NCBI RefSeq assembly: GCF_026013965.1
Contig: NZ_CP110341.1
Span: 3,286,001-3,350,000, forward strand
Direction of reading: 5' to 3'
DNA: 64,000 nt
Source of the DNA: Brevibacterium sp. JSBI002
GTDB lineage: Bacteria; Actinomycetota; Actinomycetes; Actinomycetales; Brevibacteriaceae
The translations under genes were made by a program, and so were the position numbers. How positions within the stretch are numbered: position 1 is the stretch's first letter; each line of letters begins with the position of its first letter. Shown here piece after piece: positions 52,054 to 60,840 of this stretch. The notes beneath the pieces were generated by a model that made no database searches, was not told the DNA's origin, and saw nothing but the letters and a program-made list of their open reading frames with translations.

Positions 52054-53085
52054 GTGACGATCGCCTTCGCGAAGACCTCGCTGCCCATCATCGGTGCGCC
52101 CATGGCCGGTGGGACGACGACGCCCGAACTCACCGAGGCTGTCGCCCGGGCCGGCGGATTCCCTTTCGTCGCGGGCGGCTATCTCACCGCCGATGCCCTC
52201 GCTCCTCTGATCACACGGATGCGTGAGTCGACTTCGAACTTCGGCGTCAACCTCTTCGCTCCGAATCCCATCCCCGTCGATCGCGAGGCCTTCGACGACT
52301 TCGTCGGTGCGCTCGAACCGGCCGCAGCCGCCCGCGGGATCACGCTCGATCCCGAACCCGTCGAGGATGACGACCACTTCGACGACAAGCTCGACTGGCT
52401 CACCGAGCACCCCGTTCCTCTGGTCTCGCTGACCTTCAATCTGCCCACCGCCGAGGCGGTCGACCGCCTCCACGCCGTCGGCACTCAGGTCGTCGCCACG
52501 GTGACCTCGGTTGCTGAGGCCCGTGCGGCCGCCGAAGTCGGGGTCGACGGGCTCATCGTCCAAGGTCCGCACGCCGGCGGACATTCGGGTACGGCCGATC
52601 CGACACGGACCATCGAGGACCGCGCGACCGTCGATCTCGTCCGTGACATCCTCGCCGAGGTGGACCTGCCCGTGGCAGCCGGCGGCGGAGTCGACGGTGA
52701 GGCCATGGTGGGAGAGCTCCTCGGTGCGGGGGCGAGCTCAGTCGTCGTCGGCACCCTGCTGCTGCGCTCCGACGAGGCAGGAACGGCACCCACTCATCGA
52801 GCTGCACTGGCCGACGACGAGTTCACGGACACCCAGCTGACCAGAGCGTTCACCGGGCGCCCCGCACGTGCGCTGGTCAATGACTTCGTGCGGACGTTCG
52901 ACCCGATCGCCGTCGACGCCTATCCGGCCGTGCACCATCTGACGAAGCAGTTCCGGGCCGCGGCGAAGAAGGCCGATGACCCGCACGGCCTGCACCTGTG
53001 GGCCGGAACCGGCTACCGCAGCGCCCAGGACGGATCCGCAGAGACCATAGTCAAGGACCTCGGAGCCGGCTTCGCCCGCGAATAG
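52054..53085 (+). CDS. Nitronate monooxygenase/2-nitropropane dioxygenase family flavoprotein
   Basis: 343 residues, FMN-binding TIM barrel. LPIIGAPMAGGTTTPELTEAV is the family start; VDGLIVQGPHAGGHSG contains the catalytic His and the FMN-binding Gly-rich loop; PVAAGGGVDGEAM and GASSVVVGTLLLR bind the phosphate. It oxidises alkyl nitronates with O2. GTG at 52054 follows AAAGGAG. Confidence 0.9.
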   Translation: MTIAFAKTSLPIIGAPMAGGTTTPELTEAVARAGGFPFVAGGYLTADALAPLITRMRESTSNFGVNLFAPNPIPVDREAFDDFVGALEPAAAARGITLDPEPVEDDDHFDDKLDWLTEHPVPLVSLTFNLPTAEAVDRLHAVGTQVVATVTSVAEARAAAEVGVDGLIVQGPHAGGHSGTADPTRTIEDRATVDLVRDILAEVDLPVAAGGGVDGEAMVGELLGAGASSVVVGTLLLRSDEAGTAPTHRAALADDEFTDTQLTRAFTGRPARALVNDFVRTFDPIAVDAYPAVHHLTKQFRAAAKKADDPHGLHLWAGTGYRSAQDGSAETIVKDLGAGFARE

Positions 53086-53133
53086 TCAGCGAGCCGGCGT
53101 CCCCCGCAGACGCCCCTCTCCGAACCGCGCCGC

Positions 53134-53865
53134 TCAGTTCCCGGCGACGACCAACCCGGACTCATAGGCGGCGACGACGATCTGGGTGCGGTCGCGCAGT
53201 CCCAGCTTCGACAGGATCCTCGAGACGTGGGTCTTCACGGTCTGTTCGGCGAGGTACAGCTGTTCGGCCACCTCGGCGTTGGCGTGCCCCTTAGCCACCA
53301 GGGTCATCACGTCGATCTCCCGGTCGGTGAGCTGACCGAGCACCGCGGTGTCCTTGGCCACGGTGGGCCCGGCGACGTATTCGGCGATGAGGCGGCGGGT
53401 CACCGACGGCGCGAGCAGCGATTCCCCACCGGCAACGACCCGGACAGCGGTGATCATGTCTTCGGCGGTGGCGTCCTTGAGGAGGAATCCGCTGGCACCG
53501 GCGCGGAGCGCGGAGAACACGTATTCGTCGGCGTCGAACGTGGTGAGCATGATGACTCGCGGGTGGTCCCCGGGCATGTTGAAGATCGCTCTGGTGGCGT
53601 CGAGCCCGTTGAGCGTCGGCATCCGAATGTCCATGAGGATGACATCGGGGCTCGTGCGGCGGACGAGGTCGACGACGGCGGACCCGTCATCGGCGCTGCC
53701 GACGACCTGCATGTCCGACTGCGCGTCGAGCAGCGCCCCGAACCCCTGCCGCACCATCGCCTGATCGTCGACGATGGCGACCCTGATCGTCGTCTCCGAC
53801 GGAGGCGGCACACTCGCCGAGGCGGCTCCTCCGTCCCCGTTCCCCGCGTCCTCAATTCCCGGCAT
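53134..53865 (-). CDS. NarL/LuxR-type response regulator
   Basis: 243 residues. An N-terminal 27-residue disordered part (with GGAASASVPP from a dispersed word) precedes a receiver domain (IVDDQAMVRQ, MDIRMPTLNG with the Asp, LLKD) and a LuxR domain with LTDREIDVMTLVAKGHANAEVAEQLYLAEQTVKTH. ATG at 53865 has TAGGTT 6 nt upstream. No kinase is adjacent on this strand; the kinase at 54930 on the other strand is the likely partner. Confidence 0.9.
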   Translation of the reverse strand: MPGIEDAGNGDGGAASASVPPPSETTIRVAIVDDQAMVRQGFGALLDAQSDMQVVGSADDGSAVVDLVRRTSPDVILMDIRMPTLNGLDATRAIFNMPGDHPRVIMLTTFDADEYVFSALRAGASGFLLKDATAEDMITAVRVVAGGESLLAPSVTRRLIAEYVAGPTVAKDTAVLGQLTDREIDVMTLVAKGHANAEVAEQLYLAEQTVKTHVSRILSKLGLRDRTQIVVAAYESGLVVAGN

Positions 53866-53871
53866 GGTCCA

Positions 53872-53877
53872 AACCTA
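53872..53877 (-). promoter_or_regulatory. -10 hexamer, leaderless response regulator
   Basis: TAGGTT on the minus strand, 6 nt, ATG. Confidence 0.5.
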
Positions 53878-54020
53878 CCGGAAGGCGGGGTCGCGGGACC
53901 CGCTCAATCCCCGAGAATCCGCCGCATGGACCCGGTTTCGCGCAGATCTCATCCTCACGGGTGATACGTGCGGCGCTCATTTCACTCCTGCGTATGATGT
54001 GCCGGCGCATACCGGCTCCC

Positions 54021-54026
54021 TAACGT
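54021..54026 (+). promoter_or_regulatory. -10 hexamer, leaderless DMT transporter
   Basis: TAACGT, 7 nt, ATG. Confidence 0.5.
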
Positions 54027-54033
54027 TCGAGTC

Positions 54034-54933
54034 ATGATCATCACCGCCGTCATCCTCGCCACCGCAGCAGCGTTCTGCCTGGCCTTGGGCACCCACTTCC
54101 AGCAGCATGCCGTGGCCACCATGGCCCCGGGCCTGCGCCGTCGCGCCACCTGGGCCACCGGGCTCGGACTCATGGGGCTGGTCACGGTGCTCAACGTCAT
54201 CGCGCTCGGACTCGGCCCGGTTGCCATCGTCCAACCCATCGGCGCGGTCTCTCTCGTCTTCGCCGTCCTCATCGGTCGGCGGTATTTCGGGCTCCGCCTC
54301 GGTGCTCCGCTGCTCATCAGCATCGCGGTCACGCTCTTCGGGATCTTCTCCTTCGTGGCCACCTCGGCGAGGTTCGCCCACGACATCTCCGTGAACGCAC
54401 AGTCGGTGACCTGGCTGCTCGCCGTGCTCGCAGCCCTCACCGTCTTCGCGGGGCTGTTCTCGTTCAGCTCCGCCGGCCACATCCCCCGGGTCGTCATGAC
54501 CGGGATCGTCTTCGGCACGGTCGCCGCGGCCACGCACGTCCTCGCCCGATCCGTCGTCATGTCGGGACTGCCTGGACTCGATACGTTCGGTCTGCGCTGG
54601 TGGGCGCTGTTGGGCGCGGTCGGCCTGGCCTCGGCGGCGGGATTCTGGCTCGTCCAGACCGCGTACGCCTGCGGCCCCGCCGAGACCGTGCTGGCCGGCC
54701 TCACCGTCATCGACCCGATCGTCGCCGTCATCATCGGTGCCGCATTCTTCGGCGAGTACACCGGCCTGACTCCGCCGGCCACCCTCGGTCTGCTCGTCTC
54801 CGCAGCCATCGGCATCGGCGGAGTGTGGCTGCTCTCGCGCTTCCACCCGAAGGTCCTCGAATCTCGCGGCACTGCCCCCGCCGCCCCTGCGACGGCCGCC
54901 TCGCAGACAGCTCAGGAAGGAATCGCGCTGTGA
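54034..54933 (+). CDS. DMT-superfamily transporter
   Basis: 299 residues, nine or ten helices with internal duplication (IAVGLGPVAIVQPIGAVSLVFAVLIGRRYFG in half 1; VLAGLTVIDPIVAVIIGAAFFGEY in half 2). EamA-like exporters of amino acids or drugs; specific substrate unknown. Overlaps the kinase gene behind it by 4 nt (GTGA), so transporter and kinase share one mRNA. A short Ala-rich cytosolic tail follows the last helix. Confidence 0.85.
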   Translation: MIITAVILATAAAFCLALGTHFQQHAVATMAPGLRRRATWATGLGLMGLVTVLNVIALGLGPVAIVQPIGAVSLVFAVLIGRRYFGLRLGAPLLISIAVTLFGIFSFVATSARFAHDISVNAQSVTWLLAVLAALTVFAGLFSFSSAGHIPRVVMTGIVFGTVAAATHVLARSVVMSGLPGLDTFGLRWWALLGAVGLASAAGFWLVQTAYACGPAETVLAGLTVIDPIVAVIIGAAFFGEYTGLTPPATLGLLVSAAIGIGGVWLLSRFHPKVLESRGTAPAAPATAASQTAQEGIAL

Positions 54934-56924
54934 ACCACTCCCCCGATCTCACCTCCCCCACACCCACCGACACGTACGCTGTAGAGGTGCCCCGCCCAGC
55001 AGAGCCTCCGCAGAACGGTCCGAATGCCCAGGCGGCCGATTCTCAGGCCGCGACCGCGCCGCGTTCGTGGTGGGCCAGGCTGTGGCGCAATCTCGGCCGC
55101 GATTCCGTTCTCGTCGCCCCGAGCCTGCTCATCTCGCTCATCGCGTTTCCGGTGCTCATCACCCTGTTCTCCGTCTCGATCGCCACGGTCATCGTCTGGG
55201 TCGGCGTGCTCCTCCTGCCGCTGACGCTGACCGTCGCCCGCGCGTTCGGCAACTTCTCCCGGGCCCGTGCCCGCGCATGGGGCGTCCCCATCGCCGAGGC
55301 GGCTCCCCGTCCCCGTGGACGCGGACTCCGCTGGTGGTTGGCTCCGTTGTCCGATGCGCGTGCGTGGTTGGATCTGCTCTTCGAAGCCGTGTTCGCACTG
55401 CCGATCCGGCTCTTCACGTTCTCCGTCTCGCTGGCTTGGGTCGCCGGCGGTCTGGGCGGGATCACGCACTTCTTCTGGGGCGCGTTCGTCCCCGACGGAG
55501 GCGGAAACACCGTCGACTGGGTCGTCGCGTGGGTGACGAACTCCCCGGTCACCGACCTCGGGTTCGCCGCCGAGGCGACCTTCCAGTTCATCGTCGGGAT
55601 CATCCTGCTGCTGACTTTCCCCTTCATCCTCCACGCCATGGCGCTGCTCGAGATCGTTTCGATCCGCGCTGCCCTGTCGACTGATGGGGCAGCTGTCTCC
55701 GCGCAGGCGACTCGCTCAGAGCGGTCGGCTCATCCGGCGCAGTCGTCTGCACTGTCGGCCATCGCCGGGAGTCAGGGGTGGTTCTGGCTCATCGCAGCGT
55801 TCGTCGGGGTCGTGCTCGTCGCGGTCGCCTGGCCGGTGACCACCGTGCTCTACGGTGTCCCGACAGTCTTCGCGATGGTTCTTGCGTGCAGTCTCAGCGC
55901 CGCGCTCCTGCTGGCAGTGCGCTGGCCGATACCGGCGATCGGCCTTGGCCTCGTCGCTCAGTTGGCGAGCATTCTGCTCACTGCGGACGTTTCGGGAGCA
56001 GTCCGACCGTTCACGGTCACTTCGCTGCTGGCTCTCGTGTTCCTCCACCTCATCATCGGTCTGCGCCACCGCTGGATCCACCTCGTCGCACTGTGGTCGG
56101 GCAGTGCGCTCATCGGCGTGCTCGCTCTGGTCCTGCCGCATGCCGGTCAGCTGCCCGGGGCACTGTCGAACGTGATCACCACCGCAGCCGTCGCCGCCGG
56201 TGCCGGCGTCATCGTCGTCATCGGCAACCTGCTCGTCAAAGGCCGCCGGCAGCTCGAGTCCGAACGCGAACTCAGTGCCGCGGAGCTGGCGAAGCGGCAG
56301 GAACTCGAAGAGCGCAACCGGATCGCTCAGGAACTCCATGACGTCGTCGCGCACAGCATGTCGGTCATCAGCGTGCAGGCGACGACGGCGAAGTACCGGC
56401 TGCCCGGACTCGATGAGCGCAGCCTCGGCGAGTTCGATTCGATGGCGGGATCGGCTCGCCAGGCGCTGGCGGAGATGCGCGGACTGCTCGCGATCCTCCG
56501 CGGCGGCCGGGATGCCGACCTGGCGCCGCAGCCGACCGTCGACGACATTCCCGCACTCGTCGATGTCACGCGCGGTTCCGGCGCGGTCGTCGATCTCGAC
56601 TTCCCCGCCGAACCTGTCGCGCTGCCGCCGACGACGAGCCTCACCGCGTTCCGCGTGGTGCAGGAGAGCCTGTCGAATGCGCTGCGGCATGCCGTCGGCG
56701 CCCCGGTCACGGTCACCGTCACGGCCATCGGACCCCGGCTTGAGATCTCCGTGCTCAACGGGTTGCCCGACGGTGGGACGGATGCGGGTGGGCACAGCCA
56801 CCTCGGCGGAGGTTTCGGCATCAAGGGGATGCGCGAACGCGTCGAAGCTTTGGGTGGGAGCCTGCAGGTTGGGCCGACTCAACACCGTGGTTTCGAGGTC
56901 AGGGCGTCGCTGCCGATGGAGTGA
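54930..56924 (+). CDS. Sensor histidine kinase with multi-helix sensor region
   Basis: 664 residues. A 45-residue disordered start, a block with three or four helices (residues 60-200), further helices at 270-430, then NRIAQELHDVVAHSMSVISVQATTA (HisKA_3, phospho-His in ELHDV) and the HATPase with GFGIKGMRERVEALGG. NarX/DesK-like class. GTG at 54930 overlaps the transporter stop; AGGAAGG lies 9 nt upstream. Its likely response regulator (53134-53865) faces away with the transporter gene in between. Confidence 0.9.
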   Translation: MNHSPDLTSPTPTDTYAVEVPRPAEPPQNGPNAQAADSQAATAPRSWWARLWRNLGRDSVLVAPSLLISLIAFPVLITLFSVSIATVIVWVGVLLLPLTLTVARAFGNFSRARARAWGVPIAEAAPRPRGRGLRWWLAPLSDARAWLDLLFEAVFALPIRLFTFSVSLAWVAGGLGGITHFFWGAFVPDGGGNTVDWVVAWVTNSPVTDLGFAAEATFQFIVGIILLLTFPFILHAMALLEIVSIRAALSTDGAAVSAQATRSERSAHPAQSSALSAIAGSQGWFWLIAAFVGVVLVAVAWPVTTVLYGVPTVFAMVLACSLSAALLLAVRWPIPAIGLGLVAQLASILLTADVSGAVRPFTVTSLLALVFLHLIIGLRHRWIHLVALWSGSALIGVLALVLPHAGQLPGALSNVITTAAVAAGAGVIVVIGNLLVKGRRQLESERELSAAELAKRQELEERNRIAQELHDVVAHSMSVISVQATTAKYRLPGLDERSLGEFDSMAGSARQALAEMRGLLAILRGGRDADLAPQPTVDDIPALVDVTRGSGAVVDLDFPAEPVALPPTTSLTAFRVVQESLSNALRHAVGAPVTVTVTAIGPRLEISVLNGLPDGGTDAGGHSHLGGGFGIKGMRERVEALGGSLQVGPTQHRGFEVRASLPME

Positions 56925-57043
56925 GGGTCCGAGGAAAGCGCTGAGCCGGCGTGGATCCGCACCGTCTCAGGCACGTGTCGAGTATCCGGTGCCATACTGG
57001 AAGTCCCCCTCTTGCTTTCCCTTTTGGAAGGACTGTTTCCCCC

Positions 57044-57865
57044 ATGTCACAGCCGACTCCCTCCCCTTCTGTTCCTCGGCCCTCGGCGGCGACTGCCTCG
57101 GTATCGGATCCGAATGCGCCGAGACGATCGGTGCGGATTCTGCGCCGCACGATCGTCATCGTCATCGTCGTCACCTTCAGCCTTGCAGCGGCAGGTGGGA
57201 TCATCGTCCTGCTCGGAGATGTTGAGTCCGAAGCGACCTTCAAGGTCATCGGCACGACGGCTCTGACCGGAGCGGTCAGCGTCGCAGCGTTCTGCGGAGC
57301 CACACTCATCGGCCGTCGGGTCCAGTGGTTCGGAATTGGCACGATCGGGCTGGCCGCGGTCACTTTGGGCCTGGCATTGTGGTTCCTCTGGGGTGACCCA
57401 TTTGGAGGACCAGACAACTATGAATTCTGGGACTTTCTTTTCAAGGCCCTGTCCTCTTTCGCCCTCCTCACCGCTGTCGCCTCTGTCAGCTCGCTCATCC
57501 TGCTGCTGACCGTTCGGACGCAGGTGGTGCGCATCGGACTGCCGATCACTCTCGGCCTGCTGGCTGCCGGCACATGCCTTACCCTCGTGACGACCTGGGT
57601 GGAATCAGCTTGGGAGCTTGAATGGCTGAACCGCATCAACGGCATCGTGTGGATCCTCGCCGCACTCGGGGTCGTCGTCGTGCCGCTGACCTCGCTGCTG
57701 CTCAAAGCCGGGACGAAGCCAGCAGAGGCGTCGCCGACTCTGTCTCCCTCGATGCTCGAACGCGTCGACGCCGCGGCTCGCGCCGAGGGCGTCACGGCAG
57801 ACGCTCTCATCGATCGGCTGCTGACCGCGGAGTCTCGAACCCCTTCGGCAGACGAGTGTCGATGA
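57044..57865 (+). CDS. Hypothetical membrane protein with ribbon-helix-helix-like tail
   Basis: 273 residues, six or so helices between residues 30 and 215 (IVIVIVVTFSLAAAGGIIVLL first). The C-terminal SMLERVDAAARAEGVTADALIDRLL resembles a ribbon-helix-helix segment, which would be odd in a membrane protein. Function not recognised. GGAAGGA lies 13 nt before ATG. Its 3' end overlaps the next gene on the other strand by 59 nt. Confidence 0.6.
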   Translation: MSQPTPSPSVPRPSAATASVSDPNAPRRSVRILRRTIVIVIVVTFSLAAAGGIIVLLGDVESEATFKVIGTTALTGAVSVAAFCGATLIGRRVQWFGIGTIGLAAVTLGLALWFLWGDPFGGPDNYEFWDFLFKALSSFALLTAVASVSSLILLLTVRTQVVRIGLPITLGLLAAGTCLTLVTTWVESAWELEWLNRINGIVWILAALGVVVVPLTSLLLKAGTKPAEASPTLSPSMLERVDAAARAEGVTADALIDRLLTAESRTPSADECR

Positions 57866-58211
57866 AACCTGCGACGAAGGCGCCGATGACGAGCAGGACG
57901 AGGAGCGCGATCATGCCGGCGAAGTTCGACAGCACGGGGTTCATGAAGTCGAACAGTCCCGGCCAGAGGGCGTAGACGACCACACAGCACATCCCCACGA
58001 CCCCGAACCCGTTGAGCGTCGCCTGCCCTGTGGACCGTGCGCGCTTCCCGCTGTGATTTGCAGCCGCCTCTTCGGGGGTGCCGAACTCGGCTTCGGGTGT
58101 CGTCCCTGCCGTCTCAGCTGTGTCTTTGACCTCGTCGAGAACGGTGAGGACCTGGTCTTCTTCACACCCGCGCTTGCGCAGGTTCTGGGCGAGTTCGCTG
58201 TAGTAGCTCAT
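57807..58211 (-). CDS. HAAS-domain-like small membrane protein
   Basis: 134 residues. YYSELAQNLRKRGCEEDQVLTVLDEVKDTAETAG (1-37) resembles HAAS signalling domains; two helices follow (VVGMCCVVVYALWPGLFDF and the last). HAAS proteins usually belong to PadR or ECF operons; none is beside it here. ATG at 58211 would overlap the ancestral stop of the CPBP gene (58208) by 4 nt. Confidence 0.65.
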   Translation of the reverse strand: MSYYSELAQNLRKRGCEEDQVLTVLDEVKDTAETAGTTPEAEFGTPEEAAANHSGKRARSTGQATLNGFGVVGMCCVVVYALWPGLFDFMNPVLSNFAGMIALLVLLVIGAFVAGFIDTRLPKGFETPRSAADR

Positions 58212-58242
58212 GACAGGTTCGCTTTCGTTTCGGTGTCGGCAT

Positions 58243-59322
58243 TCACGTCGCTGTCCGCCGCGGTTTCCTCGTTCTCTGGGCTGTCCCTGCGGGGACGCAT
58301 CGGTTCTCGGTCGGTCGGGCCGCCTCGGCGAAAGGACGATCCGCTTCGGCGGCGATGATCGAGGACGATCCGCTTCGGCGGCGATGATCGAGGACGACGA
58401 CGGTGCCGAAGATGATCGGAGCCGCTATCGACATGACGACCTCCATCGTCGGTGCGCTCGTCGCATTGAGGTCGGCACCGGCGAGCACACCCAGACCGAA
58501 CGCAAAGACGTTGTTGACGATGTGGAAGGCGATTCCGGCCTCGAGACCGCCGGTGATGATGGTCAGGGTGCCGACGATGACGGCGAAGATGCCGACGTCG
58601 ATGAGTCCCGGCAGGTCGTAAAGGTGGCCGGCGACGAACATCGGCACGGGGATGAACACGGCCCACGCGGGGTGGCGCAGCCATGAGCCGATGATGTTCA
58701 TGGCCAGGCCGCGGAAGACGATCTCCTCGGCCGTCGCCTGGAACGGAACGAGGAGGATGATTGCGATAAGCATGGCGAGCACTTGGCTGTTCCACACGAT
58801 TCCCGAGGTCAGGTTGCCCATCGACCCGTCGGAGAAGGCGACCATCACGATCGCGCAGACCACCCATACGGCCGCACCGACCAGCAGATACCGGCCTAGC
58901 TGCCCCCATCGCATGCCGCCGCGGAGCGAGATCATCGAGGAGAAAGAGCGTCGGTAGATGCATAGGGTCGCGAGCTCGGCGGCCGGCCACATGAGGATGA
59001 CGCTGACGAGTCCGAAGAGGACGCCCGTGGTCGTGTTCATGTCGATGAGCTGGTCCGACCATGCATTGAAGTCACCGTCGGCGCCGAAGGCGAAAAGTGC
59101 CCAGACGAAGAGGCCGACGAATAGGACGACGATCGCGATGAGGTAGAACATGAGGGTCAAGAGGGCCACAAGGATCGGCTTGAACCACCGGTTGCTCGGC
59201 AGCGCGGCGAACTGACGATGATAGCGCCGAGGCGGCTCGACGGAACCGGGTCCGGGCAGGTTAGGGGCCGGCTGGGCTGCTATGGTCATGGGCGACCGAG
59301 TGAAGCGGGGGAGATTTCTCAT
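58243..59322 (-). CDS. CPBP-family intramembrane metalloprotease, C-terminus altered by tandem duplication
   Basis: 359 residues, seven or eight helices. The CPBP/Abi motif EEIVFRG with the catalytic Glu-Glu is in the fifth helix region, and FIPVPMFVAGHLYDLPG and HIVNNVFAFGLG carry the His and Asn-containing motifs. Probably acts on prenylated or other membrane proteins. ATG 59322 is a guess (its GGAGG is only 1 nt away); ATG 59358 and 59289 are also in frame. After residue 320 a 29-bp duplication (58334-58391) changes the frame so that the protein ends KPRRTAT at 58243 instead of the likely ancestral end at 58208. Confidence 0.8.
   Translation of the reverse strand: MRNLPRFTRSPMTIAAQPAPNLPGPGSVEPPRRYHRQFAALPSNRWFKPILVALLTLMFYLIAIVVLFVGLFVWALFAFGADGDFNAWSDQLIDMNTTTGVLFGLVSVILMWPAAELATLCIYRRSFSSMISLRGGMRWGQLGRYLLVGAAVWVVCAIVMVAFSDGSMGNLTSGIVWNSQVLAMLIAIILLVPFQATAEEIVFRGLAMNIIGSWLRHPAWAVFIPVPMFVAGHLYDLPGLIDVGIFAVIVGTLTIITGGLEAGIAFHIVNNVFAFGLGVLAGADLNATSAPTMEVVMSIAAPIIFGTVVVLDHRRRSGSSSIIAAEADRPFAEAARPTENRCVPAGTAQRTRKPRRTAT
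58334..58391. repeat. 29-bp tandem duplication in the CPBP gene
   Basis: Two perfect adjacent copies of a 29-bp unit (58334-58362, 58363-58391). 29 is not a multiple of three, so the downstream frame is shifted; removing one copy gives a C-terminal end (about 28 more residues) that stops at 58208 and overlaps the next gene's ATG by 4 nt. Confidence 0.85.
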
Positions 59323-59418
59323 GCCTCCACCCTCTCGAAACCGGCGGCCACTGACCATCGGCCGAGGGCATGACTTCTTTCATCCTTTCGGGCGACAGAC
59401 CATCCGTCTTCTCACCGG

Positions 59419-59424
59419 TAGGCT
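59419..59424 (+). promoter_or_regulatory. -10 hexamer, leaderless kinase gene
   Basis: TAGGCT, 6 nt, GTG. Confidence 0.5.
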
Positions 59425-59430
59425 CGAAGG

Positions 59431-60840
59431 GTGACATCTCGCCCCGCCCGCCGCCCGCTCGCGCGAGCCCTTCTCTGGACCGGCATCTCCGCTGTCACCG
59501 GTGTGCTCCTGCTCTTCATCGTCGTCGGAATCGAATGGCCGGATCTCGAGAGCGCAGAAGCCCAAGATAACGCGCTCTTCTTCGAATTCCTCGTCCATCT
59601 CGCCTTCGGGTTCGTCGGTCTCGTCTGCCTGCCCATCGTCCTCGCGTTCGACGGACGCCGAGTTCCGCGCACTCAGCTGAGACCGAAGGTCCTGGCCGCA
59701 GAGAAGCTGCGCGAGTTCCTCACTGTCTCCGGCCGCGGCGGTGAGGAATACCTCGCCGCCGACGGATCCGTCGAATCGCTTCAGCGGCGACCGGGAGGCT
59801 GGATTCCCGTCACAGTCGGGATCATCGGCATACTCCTCGGCACGGTCAGCATCCTCGGCGCCTTCGCCGCTTCGATCATGCTCATCTCACTGTCGGCCCG
59901 GCGCAGTTGGGCCCTCGACTTCGTTGCACTCGCCGCCACACTGGCAGCCTTCTCAGCGACCTATGTGCTCACTCCACAGGCCGCGGGAGCCTTCGATCTC
60001 CCCGTGTTCGTCTTCGGCGGCACGATGTACGCCGTTATCGTCATCGTCGGTGTCATCCGCGGTGCCCGCGAGCAGGGCTTCATCGACTCCGCCGCCCAGA
60101 CCCTGCTGCGCGAACGCTCCCGGCAGGACCGCGCCATCGCCGAGGTGCGACGCGGCATCGCCCGCGATATGCACGATTCCCTGTCCCACCACCTCTCCGT
60201 CATCGCCATGTATTCCGGTGCGCTGTCCGTGCGGCAGGACCTCGACCCCGACGAGGTGCGGGAGAACGCCCGCCTCATCGCCGATGCCGCCCGCCGCTCC
60301 GGCGTCGAACTCCGGGAGGTGCTCACCATGCTCCGCAGCGACGATCAGGGCACTGTCATCGACCCCGACATCGACCGCCTCGTCGCGGCCAGGGGCGACA
60401 CCGCTGAGCTGCGCTACCTCGAACCGGTGACGGGCGCGGCGCTCCACCGGTGCGGGGCACTCGAGCAGACGACGATCTACCGCTTCGTCCAGGAGGCGAT
60501 CACGAACGCGGTCAAGCACGCACCAGGCCAGACGGTGACGATCAAGGTCGGCTTCGATGAGGCCGACGGTCACCTCGTGCTCGTCGCCAGCAATCCGCAC
60601 ACAGGCCTGGCCCCGGCCTTCCGCGCCGGAGCGCAGCAGCTCGTCTCCGGATCCGGGTTGGGACTGCTCGGGCTGCGGGAGAGAATGGAGGCCATGGGCG
60701 GCGATCTCACCGTGACGACGACCCCAGAGTTCACCCTCCGTGCCCGCATCCCCGTCGACGCCGACATCTTCACAGACGGCGACGCCCCGGGAACCGCCGG
60801 TACGATCGGCTCCCCCGACGAGCAGGAGACGCAGCCATGA
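59431..60840 (+). CDS. Sensor histidine kinase (HisKA_3)
   Basis: 469 residues. Helices at 14-35 and 50-75, then two more pairs up to residue 220; cytosolic HisKA_3 box IARDMHDSLSHHLSVIAMYSGAL with the phospho-His, then the HATPase with LGLLGLRERMEAMGG. GTG start at 59431, leaderless by the -10 spacing. Forms an operon with the response regulator behind it (ATGA overlap). Class as DesK/LiaS; signal unknown. It starts 109 nt from the divergent CPBP gene. Confidence 0.88.
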   Translation: MTSRPARRPLARALLWTGISAVTGVLLLFIVVGIEWPDLESAEAQDNALFFEFLVHLAFGFVGLVCLPIVLAFDGRRVPRTQLRPKVLAAEKLREFLTVSGRGGEEYLAADGSVESLQRRPGGWIPVTVGIIGILLGTVSILGAFAASIMLISLSARRSWALDFVALAATLAAFSATYVLTPQAAGAFDLPVFVFGGTMYAVIVIVGVIRGAREQGFIDSAAQTLLRERSRQDRAIAEVRRGIARDMHDSLSHHLSVIAMYSGALSVRQDLDPDEVRENARLIADAARRSGVELREVLTMLRSDDQGTVIDPDIDRLVAARGDTAELRYLEPVTGAALHRCGALEQTTIYRFVQEAITNAVKHAPGQTVTIKVGFDEADGHLVLVASNPHTGLAPAFRAGAQQLVSGSGLGLLGLRERMEAMGGDLTVTTTPEFTLRARIPVDADIFTDGDAPGTAGTIGSPDEQETQP

